DNA of 34,906 nt from the IMG/VR virus record IMGVR_UViG_3300009502_000127, positions 1-34,906 of that record. The stretch is one strand, 5' to 3'. Below, one piece after another: positions 1 to 7,791 of this stretch (within the stretch, counting starts at the first letter, position 1; every line of letters starts with the position of its first letter). The translations under genes were made by a program, and so were the position numbers. A model generated the notes under the pieces. The model saw only the letters and a list, made by a program, of their open reading frames with translations. It ran no database searches and was not told the origin of the DNA. This DNA comes from a virus.

Positions 1-2032
1 ACGTGCCGCAGCACTGATGGCAGATACTAACGCTACAGCGGCAGCAAATGCACTGACTGCGGCACAGGAACGACTTGCCACAGCAGAGGCGGTAGCAACG
101 GCAGCAATCACAGCAGAAGAAGACGCTGTGGCTGCATTGAATATTGCGTATGATTATGAAATAGACGTTCAAACAAAATACATCGAACAAATGGCAGCGC
201 TCAACGAACAAAGATATGCAGGCATTGCACTTACCATAGAACAAACTGCAGCATTAAATGCACAGGATGCCGCCGCAGCAGCCAATGCAGCAGAAGAAGA
301 AGCGTTAATGGCAGCAGAAGAAGCACGTGCAGTCGCTACGAGTACTGCTGCAATGGCCACCATGGCAAATACTGCCGCCACCACGGCGGATGTGGCCGCC
401 GCCGAAGCCGCTACCGTCGCCACCAGTGGATTCAGTGTTGCCATGAAGGGACTTGGTGCCTCAATAGCGGGACTTGGCACCTCCTTGATGGCGATGCTAC
501 CCATGGTGGCACTGGCCGCTGTAGCCTTTGCGGCGTATGAGGTATATGAAACCTATAGTGACTCCATGGAAAAAGCCCAGGAAAGTGCGATTGGCCTTAC
601 CGCTGCCACGCAAGCCATGAGTCATAATGACGCACTCATCGATAGTTATGATCGAGAAATCAGCAGACTGCAGACACTCAACGAGACGTTGGGGGACAAT
701 ACAGCGGCTCGTCAAGCCAACACTGATAAGATTAACGAGACGCAAGCGCAAAAGGATGCGGCAGAAGATAAGAAGGCGCTACTCACGGCCACGCAGGACA
801 AAGCCAAGGCCGAAAAGGCGATTGAGGACTCCTTCCACGATGGTTTCGGACGTAACGCCCGCAAAGTTGCCGACTATGCCATTATTGCGACACAATCCAT
901 CATTAACCCCGTGAACGCTGCACTGGCATGGAAGGACTTACATAGTCTGCAGGCCGAAGACAGCAAGGCACGTGATGCGGCGCTCGCCGAATATCGTGCA
1001 AGTATTGATCCGACTAATGCCAAGGCGTTTGGCCAGCCTATCAGTCCACTGGCTGTGCTTGAAGGCAAGTTGCAGGATGCCAACAATACGCTGGGTGCGA
1101 CTCTTGCGAATCCTAATAGCTCTGCTGATAAGACAGCAGCCGACGCCGCCAGCAAGCAATCAAAAGAGGTACTGTCTGCACAATCATCAACTGCTAAAAT
1201 ACAGCAAGATGCTGCGAAGGTACAACTTGATTATGATTGTCAGATTAATAAAGTACGGGCTGATAGAAATGATGCTGATGCATTAGCTTCTAATAATACA
1301 AATATTCAGGCAAAACAATTAGCTATGACATATAGTCAATCTGATAGATTGAGAATTACCAATGCAATGCGCATTGCAGATGAAAATACAAAATTTACTG
1401 ATGATCAGGCACATAAAACACTCGCAGGATTTGGAGCTGATGATAGCGGTATTGGTTCGGCTGTGCTTGGTACACTTGATATAGCAAAAGGCGAAGCGGA
1501 CATTCGTGCAAAATGGGCTAGTACTATTAGCACCGAGGAAGATAGTGCAAAACGTCAATCAGATGAATCTGCCCTATCTGCAGAATTATCTACATTCAAA
1601 ACGAATGCACAAGCACAATTAAATATTGCACTGAATCATGCAAAAACAGCACATGATATTCGCCTTGATAATATTAAATCTGAAGGAGACGAATCAGTAC
1701 GACAATTGGAACGGTTCAAATCTGCCCAAGATACACTACTTGGAATTACTGTATTCAATAATCCGTGGATTAAATCAACACTACAGGCCTTACAATCAGC
1801 ACCAGATATGTTGCGTACGGCCGGCGGAGCGAGTAGTGCTGGACGTAACTTATTTAATATGGGTAGTGTGACAGCCATGTCTACTGCTCCAACCCAACAT
1901 GTACATGTCACAGTATCAGTATTACCAAATGATGGTAAATTTGGCGCTGCAATAGATACACATGTTACAAGTATCATAGGTTCTATTGCACAACAGGTTG
2001 GTGGGAGAATCACCACTGGACGAAATTATTAA
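1..2032 (+). CDS. Tape measure protein, C-terminal part (continues from the right end of the window)
   Basis: This is the 3' part of the tail-length tape measure gene. The frame is open from base 2, and its first codons (R-A-A-A) are the same four that end the partial gene at 33728-34906. Merging the 13-base overlap gives one protein of about 1065 aa. The visible part is Ala/Gln/Asp-rich and strongly helical, with a hydrophobic stretch (about residues 140-175 of this segment, roughly 425-535) typical of tape measures. Members of this family span the tail lumen, set its length and help DNA pass the envelope. The first ~1.2 kb is GC-richer, with many GCC/GGC codons, while the last ~0.8 kb is AT-rich, suggesting a mosaic gene. 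An internal ATG at 17 is not the real start. The gene is followed at once by a P-form GATC element. Confidence 0.85.
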   Translation, partial: RAAALMADTNATAAANALTAAQERLATAEAVATAAITAEEDAVAALNIAYDYEIDVQTKYIEQMAALNEQRYAGIALTIEQTAALNAQDAAAAANAAEEEALMAAEEARAVATSTAAMATMANTAATTADVAAAEAATVATSGFSVAMKGLGASIAGLGTSLMAMLPMVALAAVAFAAYEVYETYSDSMEKAQESAIGLTAATQAMSHNDALIDSYDREISRLQTLNETLGDNTAARQANTDKINETQAQKDAAEDKKALLTATQDKAKAEKAIEDSFHDGFGRNARKVADYAIIATQSIINPVNAALAWKDLHSLQAEDSKARDAALAEYRASIDPTNAKAFGQPISPLAVLEGKLQDANNTLGATLANPNSSADKTAADAASKQSKEVLSAQSSTAKIQQDAAKVQLDYDCQINKVRADRNDADALASNNTNIQAKQLAMTYSQSDRLRITNAMRIADENTKFTDDQAHKTLAGFGADDSGIGSAVLGTLDIAKGEADIRAKWASTISTEEDSAKRQSDESALSAELSTFKTNAQAQLNIALNHAKTAHDIRLDNIKSEGDESVRQLERFKSAQDTLLGITVFNNPWIKSTLQALQSAPDMLRTAGGASSAGRNLFNMGSVTAMSTAPTQHVHVTVSVLPNDGKFGAAIDTHVTSIIGSIAQQVGGRITTGRNY

Positions 2033-2033
2033 C

Positions 2034-2142
2034 TTTTTAATCTGGATCAAAGAAGGGTAGGATTATTATATAACTTTTGATTAAGTTCTCTAGTGCAAAT
2101 ATATACAGTAATTCACACTCCTTTTCTGATCCTGATTAAAAA
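2034..2142. repeat. GATC-core element pair: P form 2034-2061, Y form 2118-2142
   Basis: An inverted pair of the dispersed element fills the gap between the tape measure stop and the next gene. The P copy (TTTTTAATCTGGATCA then AAGAAGGG) starts two bases after the stop. The Y copy (CTCCTTTTCTGATCC then TGATTAAAA) ends 19 nt before the ATG at 2162. The two arms are largely reverse-complementary and could form a stem-loop in RNA. Total span is 109 nt, the same as the pair at 11032-11140. Confidence 0.85.
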
Positions 2143-2161
2143 TATAAGAAGGATATACGCT

Positions 2162-2554
2162 ATGAATAGTATACAAATATTAGAGCACACATCACAAGTC
2201 GCACGAACAGCACAGACTTTTACAGCCACAACAGCATTATATTTTCGTAATAGATGCGTACAGGCAAAATTAACAGCTGAAGTTGTTGCATGGAATGCTA
2301 TCGTAAATGTAGTCTTAGGGAGAACAACACCAGTGGCACTGTCAGTGGCACTGTCAGCAGCACCTACAGATGTATTGGAAGCGCAGGACGATCTTGCAAA
2401 AGTCAAAGCATTAGAAATAGAATTAGAAGGCACTATTGCACATCTGCAAGAAGAAACGTCTCCTATAGTACCTACAACGTCTACAAATGCATCCTCGACA
2501 CCGAGCGAGCCTACAGCTATAGCTATAGCTATAGCCACAGCCGTGCCAGAATAA
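2162..2554 (+). CDS. Hypothetical protein following the tape measure
   Basis: A 130-aa protein I do not recognise. The ATG at 2162 is preferred over an in-frame GTG at 2093 because AAGAAGGATATACGCT immediately precedes it and the upstream codons run through a GATC element. The N-terminal half is a plausible helical domain; the middle has an acidic helix (EAQDDLAKVKALEIELEG). The last ~30 residues are low complexity (Pro/Thr/Ser, then Ala-Ile repeats from a hexanucleotide array at 2515-2532). A 32-base stretch near its end (2461-2492) is almost identical to a non-coding sequence at 16671-16702. By position, directly after the tape measure, it may be a distal-tail component, but that is inference only. 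Confidence 0.65.
   Translation: MNSIQILEHTSQVARTAQTFTATTALYFRNRCVQAKLTAEVVAWNAIVNVVLGRTTPVALSVALSAAPTDVLEAQDDLAKVKALEIELEGTIAHLQEETSPIVPTTSTNASSTPSEPTAIAIAIATAVPE
2511..2536 (+). repeat. Hexanucleotide tandem repeat (AGCTAT)n in a coding region
   Basis: Three perfect AGCTAT units with flanking partial units encode alternating Ala-Ile near the C-terminus of the 2162-2554 protein. Unit length is a multiple of three, so copy-number change would alter protein length without shifting frame. Confidence 0.8.
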
Positions 2555-2574
2555 TAGGAACAGGAATAGATATT

Positions 2575-4260
2575 GTGAGTAACACCTTTGTCGTGGTTGC
2601 ACCAAGAGATTTGTCTACCTTTGCCTCATGGCCCGTGCCTTTTGATGGCGTGATTGGCCTTGCCATTCGTGAGGATGATCCAGAAAATATCACGGTGGCT
2701 ATCCCAGATCCAGCAACAGGCATCGTGCATATCTATGATGTGTCTGGTGTAGAACTCCATGCCATACCTACGGGCGCTATTGGCATTACCGATATACAAT
2801 ATGTGAGCCATAAGTATTATCTTAGTTGTCCTACCGCAATTTATGTCTTTAGTGATTCCTGGGCACAGATGATCACCTATCAGCAGTGTCTCTGGAGTAT
2901 AGAAGGCGCAAGTGATGGTACTACACCAAATACCTTACCACTCCCTACCTATCCACCAGGATTTGTCTTCAGTACACCCTATAGTGATGTATGGAATATT
3001 CCCATCTATATTACAGGATTTTTGGCCTTTGCTGATGGCACCATCCTGTACCAATTAAGCCCTATTCGTGCATCAAGTAGTCTCAATCCCCTCGATGTGA
3101 TCATACCAGTGAGTGGTGATCCCTATATCCTGCCCAATGCCGCAGGGTATGTCGCAGGCCAATGGGGTACTACAGGCTATTATACCGGTGGAGATATTCC
3201 CTGTGGTATTACATGGGGCGATGGAGCCTATTATTATAGTATTACCTCCACACCCTACTATGGAGATCCTGGTATCACATCACCTACCATCACGTATTTA
3301 AGTACACATGTCGTCTATTTGGATAGTTTCTTAACACATGGTACGGGCACTGTCTGGTATACCTCAATCGACGAAGGCACACTCTTACCGACATGGGTAG
3401 AAGCGCCTATAGCACTTGTCTCGAGTGCCGTCGCTACAGATGCGTCTATTGCCTTTATTGGCGTGGAGTGTAATGCGGCCACCAGTGATTATTCCTCCCT
3501 GTATTCACGGCCATTTAACACGGCGATATCTTCGCTCACAGCCCCCTTTGCATCCTTTTCACCAGATACTAGTTATAATAGTATCAAAGGTGTTGCACTC
3601 AATGAACATGGTGAAGTCTACTATGCTAGTGGTAATGCGGGTAAAGCAACAGATCTTTTTGCTCCGAATACATTTGACATACAATATGTGAGTTATGCAT
3701 TAACACAGTCAAGATATTATAATGTGACACAACATATCTTTGGCACAGATTATACGCATCCTGCACTTACCCAGATAGCGTCACTGCCTCTTGGATATCC
3801 CTATGATACAGGCATACCTTATGCAGACTTAGTGTCCGAGAGCAAAAGTGCCTTACCATATATGGGGAGTTGGGCACATATTACATGGTGTCAGACAACG
3901 CAACAAGTCTTTGGTATCTTCTTTGCACATGTCTCTCCACGTTGTGGTAATGCCTCAGCTATGAATATTGTCTCTACGACTATCGATCAGACGGGCAAAC
4001 TTCATAAAGCATGGATCGAGGTTGAAACAGCACCAAATTGGGTAAATTATAATAATCGTAATGCTGATGATACACTTCACAGTAGTACTGTATCTGTCCA
4101 TATTAATGATGGCACAATACCAGTAAGTAATGTCTGCATAAGTTGTGATCATAGAGATGTACTCACGATTAACTATGAAGAGCCTGCCTATAACTCTCGT
4201 GTACGAACAAGTACGAGTTACGATGGTGGCAATTCCTGGACACTTACTCCTATAGCCTAA
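2575..4260 (+). CDS. Distal tail / adsorption protein with C-terminal Asp-box
   Basis: A 561-aa beta-rich protein. I choose the GTG at 2575 because coding character begins there and an AGGAACAGGAAT purine tract lies just upstream. The same frame is open to an ATG at 2290, but that stretch overlaps the previous gene and translates to implausible Arg/Ser/Tyr-rich sequence. The protein is rich in Gly, Tyr, Thr and aromatic residues with recurring short strands (for example IGVECNAATSDYSS, KGVALNEHGEVYYASG), consistent with a beta-propeller-like fold. It ends in TSYDGGNSWTLTPIA, which matches the Asp-box/BNR motif (S-x-D-G-G-x-x-W) of sialidase-like propellers. No catalytic residues can be assigned. 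Its place between tape measure and fibre genes suggests a tail-tip or host-recognition role. The next small gene ends with the same Asp-box. Confidence 0.7.
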   Translation: MSNTFVVVAPRDLSTFASWPVPFDGVIGLAIREDDPENITVAIPDPATGIVHIYDVSGVELHAIPTGAIGITDIQYVSHKYYLSCPTAIYVFSDSWAQMITYQQCLWSIEGASDGTTPNTLPLPTYPPGFVFSTPYSDVWNIPIYITGFLAFADGTILYQLSPIRASSSLNPLDVIIPVSGDPYILPNAAGYVAGQWGTTGYYTGGDIPCGITWGDGAYYYSITSTPYYGDPGITSPTITYLSTHVVYLDSFLTHGTGTVWYTSIDEGTLLPTWVEAPIALVSSAVATDASIAFIGVECNAATSDYSSLYSRPFNTAISSLTAPFASFSPDTSYNSIKGVALNEHGEVYYASGNAGKATDLFAPNTFDIQYVSYALTQSRYYNVTQHIFGTDYTHPALTQIASLPLGYPYDTGIPYADLVSESKSALPYMGSWAHITWCQTTQQVFGIFFAHVSPRCGNASAMNIVSTTIDQTGKLHKAWIEVETAPNWVNYNNRNADDTLHSSTVSVHINDGTIPVSNVCISCDHRDVLTINYEEPAYNSRVRTSTSYDGGNSWTLTPIA

Positions 4261-4282
4261 AGTATACGTTATCTAAAATCCT

Positions 4283-4305
4283 TATTCTTGATCAAGATAG
4301 GGTTG
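4283..4305 (+). repeat. GATC-core element, divergent P form
   Basis: TATTCTTGATCAAGATAGGG (4286-4305) resembles the shorter P copy at 25013-25034. It supplies an AAGATAGGG tract 13 nt before the ATG at 4319. Confidence 0.6.
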
Positions 4306-4318
4306 TAGAAATATTATT

Positions 4319-4588
4319 ATGATGCGAGTCATTACACAATCAAATTTAATTGTCAGGGCCATGTATATCAATGGCGCTATTGCTATTGCACATGGTGATA
4401 CTGGTGCTTTTGTGCCTATGTCGTCTATTATATTACCCACGGCTGCTGTAAATGGTACTATCGTCACAGGACTGAGTCTCGTAGAAACACAGCGGGGAAA
4501 TCTTGTTCTCGATCTTGTGTTTAGTGATGTCACACCACCATTAGCCTACATCAGTCGTGATGGTGGCAATACATGGGATGTATTATAA
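4319..4588 (+). CDS. Small tail-associated protein ending in an Asp-box
   Basis: An 89-aa protein (ATG at 4319, with a second ATG at 4322). The sequence is beta-rich and its end, AYISRDGGNTWDVL, carries an Asp-box (S-R-D-G-G-x-T-W) that aligns with the last residues of the preceding 561-aa protein, so it may be a detached paralogue of that protein's C-terminal domain. A P-form GATC element ends 13 nt upstream and is the only candidate Shine-Dalgarno site. Its TAA overlaps the ATG of the next gene by one base (TAATG), which implies translational coupling to the large hub-like gene. Molecular function is unknown. Confidence 0.7.
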   Translation: MMRVITQSNLIVRAMYINGAIAIAHGDTGAFVPMSSIILPTAAVNGTIVTGLSLVETQRGNLVLDLVFSDVTPPLAYISRDGGNTWDVL

Positions 4589-7425
4589 TGTCAACTGATC
4601 CAACACTTACTAATAGTATTACGCTTCCTAGTCCAAAATATTACATCTCACCTATGGAAACTCTAGGTATACAAACACATGCAGGATTTTGCACCAAGCA
4701 TGTGATTGCTGATGAAACAGGCCCCATTATACCCTATACGGTACCTGATGTAAATGGCGCCTACTTTAGCACAAATCTAAAAGGTGTCATGATTGCACCT
4801 AATTTAAAATCAGCATATGGATCAATGGTAATGTCAGATTGGCTATTATCAGGTGGGCCATGGGCAACAACAGATATCGGTACCACATCACCACTTGCCA
4901 GTATTATGACAGCATTTGGCCCTGGAGATGATAATAATGTGATCTTTACACTCGTAAATAGTGGACAGAGCACGGCCACCATTACATACCTTGATCCCCA
5001 CGCTACAAATGCCACATTAGCCATTACTGTGGATGGGCTCAATATTTGCATCAGTCTTGCCACAAATAGTATGGGTGCTATTACTACAACGGCCAAACAG
5101 ATCGCCACACTCATTACAGATACACCTGAGGCGAGTGCTATTTGTCATGCGATTGTTGAGCCACTCTTTTATAATAGTAGTGATGGTGAAGGTACCGTAT
5201 TGGCTATGCCTGCCATTACCTTTAGTGAGAAGTTAACATATACACATCTTGTGGCGCAAAGTACAGATACTAGTGTAGTATCAGAGGCAGAGTTTGTTGG
5301 TAATTATACGGCGAATCCTACACTGATGATATCACTGCAACGCACAGAACTCTCGACAGATTTCTCAGCGGAAAAATATACGATGAAATTTGGAGGAGAG
5401 AATTTCTCACTGACATGGAATGGCACAAGTCGTTATGTCACACTGACATATCCTGGAGTGGTACGTGATGCAATTACGGGTAAAATTGTCTCTACACAAA
5501 TGACAACAACACGATTCAATGTGAAGGAAAGTGACGGAAAAGCTTTTTACATGGAACCCAACCTTATGTTCCAAATACAGAGTGTTGGCGCTGTACCATC
5601 GACATACACCATTCCCGGCGAACCCTCAAGTGCTATCTCGCATATCAGTGCTGGACAAGTCTGGATTACCTGTTCTGCATGGGGCAATGAGCCATGGATT
5701 ATTAATGATGTTGTATCAAACTATGGTGTAGTAATACCACAGGGCAAATTTACAATCATTGGCCAAGGCTCACAATGGTGGTTTAACATTAATCAGCTGC
5801 AGTATAGTACATCAGCCTCTTTTAGTACCACGCCACTGCTCACACAACAATCTGTTGTATTAAGTGATATGGTAATGCCATCAACACTAGTTGGACGTAA
5901 TATGCAATGGGCTATTTGGGGCACTGGTTGCTATGTCACATATACGAATTCGTCATGGCTTGATGGAGGGGCGACATCTATTGGTAATGTGCCACTATGG
6001 TATGGCACACCAGAATGCTCAGCAACGGTGGTATTGACAGATGCTACTACTGGTATATTCACTATCAATATGTCTGGCGATGGATATCATACGCCTATTA
6101 TCCAACGCTGGCAAGCGTGGTTTGATCCTATCTATGCGCTACCTAATGTTCCAACAATTATAGATATCACGGATTATGTGATTATTGGTAGTCCAGAGGA
6201 GCATCTGACTATTGAGAATAGCCCAAATAGTATGAAGTTAGCTATTAATAATTATCAGAGATGTTATGAGATATACATCAATGCTAACACACCTGATAGG
6301 CTCAAAACTGGTGGTGTCTCTAATCTGCTCCGTGGTGAGATTCTGCTGCACGTTGACTCAGGTTGGCAGACACAAAATGCGTATATTGATGGCACCTTTG
6401 ATTATACAGATATTGTGCCGAATGCCAAGATGATATGCATTTGTCAACAACCTGATAGTGTTGATCCTGTGGCTGGACAACACACGAGAGAATTAACGGG
6501 TTATGATTGTTTAAGCCTCATTTCTAATACTCGATTATTGACTGCTCCCTGTTACCTCGGTGCAAGTTTCGATTATGCTTTACGCTCAGTCCTTGCATGG
6601 GGTGGTATAAATCCTGTGTGGTTCGAGCCCAATTCTGAATTTGTGACAACAAATGGTGCTGGCCAAACGCTAAATTATAGTTTGGATGATCCACTACGAG
6701 ATTATTATAGTGCTCCTTTTGATCCAGAATTTGGTGTCAATGTCCTAGATTTTTATCGGCAGATTTGTGAACAAGGCGTGAGGGCTGAATTACAAGCGAT
6801 GCCCTATAGTGATACGGCTGATACGTTACCAGAAGGATGGGCTGGGACTGATCCAAACTTACCACTGCCTATTGTACGATTTCGCTGGGATGTTGACTCG
6901 AAATTAAGTCTCTCCTCAGGTATAAGTTTTATTGCTGGTGCTGTAACAGGCACACAGATTGCCATGGCGGATACCAAGGCCAGTATGAATATTGTCGGTA
7001 AGCCTAATCTTATTGTCGTCGTCGGTAGGAGTGTTGATGGACTCCAAGTCATTGCCACAGCACCACGTGTCCCTATTGATATTGATGGTACATGGCTACA
7101 CAGCAATGCGGTAAAAATACAGGCGATGCATAAGCCAGATCTTATTACCTATGCAGCCTGCGAAAGAGTGGCGGCATGGTATTGGTATACACTACTACGT
7201 CCAAGACTTACCGTCAGTGTACACACAGTTGATGTGAATACTGCGATGTTGCTCCCTCGACAAGTATGTAATATCACCTTTGCTGATAATATGGCCGGTG
7301 ATTATAGTGAAAGTTCCAAACTCTATAAGGTATCAGATATTGTGGTGAAGCATGGTGTTGATACCTATCATGTAGATTTTCAAGCGCAAGATTTATGGGT
7401 TCTTCCTCCTGATCTAGTCAATTAA
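4588..7425 (+). CDS. Large tail hub / baseplate-like protein
   Basis: A 945-aa protein starting at the ATG of a TAATG overlap; an upstream in-frame ATG at 4573 lies inside the previous gene. Residues about 114-208 hold a structural module (N-x-x-I/L-x-F ... ITYLDP ... ISLATN-x-x-G-x-I-T-T-T ... A-x-I) that is also found in the head protein at 28723-29517. The middle is beta-rich. The C-terminal half (from about residue 530) has features of phage tail-hub proteins: a short strand block around YVIIGSPEEHLTIEN, a segment RGEILLHVDSGWQTQNAYID, then an alpha/beta stretch with RELTGYDCLSLISNTRLL. I infer a gp27/hub-like role joining the tail tube to fibres. The assignment rests on position, size and sequence style rather than on a diagnostic motif. 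Confidence 0.65.
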   Translation: MSTDPTLTNSITLPSPKYYISPMETLGIQTHAGFCTKHVIADETGPIIPYTVPDVNGAYFSTNLKGVMIAPNLKSAYGSMVMSDWLLSGGPWATTDIGTTSPLASIMTAFGPGDDNNVIFTLVNSGQSTATITYLDPHATNATLAITVDGLNICISLATNSMGAITTTAKQIATLITDTPEASAICHAIVEPLFYNSSDGEGTVLAMPAITFSEKLTYTHLVAQSTDTSVVSEAEFVGNYTANPTLMISLQRTELSTDFSAEKYTMKFGGENFSLTWNGTSRYVTLTYPGVVRDAITGKIVSTQMTTTRFNVKESDGKAFYMEPNLMFQIQSVGAVPSTYTIPGEPSSAISHISAGQVWITCSAWGNEPWIINDVVSNYGVVIPQGKFTIIGQGSQWWFNINQLQYSTSASFSTTPLLTQQSVVLSDMVMPSTLVGRNMQWAIWGTGCYVTYTNSSWLDGGATSIGNVPLWYGTPECSATVVLTDATTGIFTINMSGDGYHTPIIQRWQAWFDPIYALPNVPTIIDITDYVIIGSPEEHLTIENSPNSMKLAINNYQRCYEIYINANTPDRLKTGGVSNLLRGEILLHVDSGWQTQNAYIDGTFDYTDIVPNAKMICICQQPDSVDPVAGQHTRELTGYDCLSLISNTRLLTAPCYLGASFDYALRSVLAWGGINPVWFEPNSEFVTTNGAGQTLNYSLDDPLRDYYSAPFDPEFGVNVLDFYRQICEQGVRAELQAMPYSDTADTLPEGWAGTDPNLPLPIVRFRWDVDSKLSLSSGISFIAGAVTGTQIAMADTKASMNIVGKPNLIVVVGRSVDGLQVIATAPRVPIDIDGTWLHSNAVKIQAMHKPDLITYAACERVAAWYWYTLLRPRLTVSVHTVDVNTAMLLPRQVCNITFADNMAGDYSESSKLYKVSDIVVKHGVDTYHVDFQAQDLWVLPPDLVN

Positions 7426-7428
7426 TAG

Positions 7429-7453
7429 TTTTAATCTGGATCAGAAAGGATGG
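7429..7453 (+). repeat. GATC-core element, P form
   Basis: TTTTAATCTGGATCAGAAAG followed by GATGG, beginning four bases after the hub gene stop. Its AGAAAGGATGG tract lies 10 nt before the ATG at 7464 and is the apparent ribosome-binding site of that gene. Confidence 0.85.
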
Positions 7454-7463
7454 TTTTATTATT

Positions 7464-7697
7464 ATGAATATTATAGAAGAACTTATGCGCCAGTCAGTGG
7501 CTGCAAGTAAAGTGAATATTGATCACAGCCGTGGTATTGATGGGACACTTTTGTCTCGACGCCAACGAGAGTACATGAATAAGAGTATCTATATCTCTGC
7601 ACCAGCGATCGTAGCAACAAGTATCCCAATAATTCCAGGAACAGGCCTCTTTACCTTTGGCACCAGCACGTTTGGTTCAACTGATCTTATCGGATAA
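7464..7697 (+). CDS. Small hypothetical protein in an element-bounded cassette
   Basis: A 77-aa protein I do not recognise. The N-terminal half is helical and charged (MNIIEELMRQSVAASK, LLSRRQREYMNKS); the C-terminal half is Gly/Thr/Ile-rich (IPIIPGTGLFTFGTSTFG). Its ribosome-binding site is supplied by the P-form GATC element at 7429-7453, and a Y-form copy lies downstream at 7751-7773, so the gene sits inside an inverted pair of elements. Its stop codon falls within the first unit of a triple 17-bp palindromic repeat. It lies between hub and fibre genes and could be a small tail accessory protein. Confidence 0.6.
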   Translation: MNIIEELMRQSVAASKVNIDHSRGIDGTLLSRRQREYMNKSIYISAPAIVATSIPIIPGTGLFTFGTSTFGSTDLIG

Positions 7698-7732
7698 GTG
7701 ATCTTATCGGATAAGTGATCTTATCGGATAAG
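7682..7732 (+). repeat. Three perfect 17-bp tandem repeats, each a palindrome
   Basis: The unit TGATCTTATCGGATAAG occurs three times in a row (7682, 7699, 7716). Each contains the perfect dyad CTTATC-G-GATAAG. The first unit includes the stop codon of the preceding gene. It could be an operator array or a weak RNA structure; there is no T-tract for a classic terminator. Confidence 0.9.
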
Positions 7733-7750
7733 CCATAGATTAAAAATTCT

Positions 7751-7773
7751 CCTCCATTTCTGATCGTGATTAC
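7751..7773 (-). repeat. GATC-core element, Y form on plus strand
   Basis: CCTCCATTTCTGATCGTGAT followed by TAC, ending 18 nt before the fibre gene ATG at 7792. It is the inverted partner of the copy at 7429. Confidence 0.85.
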
Positions 7774-7791
7774 AACATAGGAAATATATCA

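Noticed and set aside
169-504. Minus-strand reading frames opposite the tape measure, hub, fibre and capsid genes
   Set aside because: They are shadows of strongly coding plus-strand genes, Ala/Ser/Val-rich by complementarity, without ribosome-binding sites or recognisable domains.
2290-2574. N-terminal extension of the 561-aa Asp-box protein
   Set aside because: The frame is open, but the stretch overlaps the previous gene and its translation is Arg/Ser/Tyr-rich without domain character. A GTG with an upstream purine tract at 2575 is a better start.
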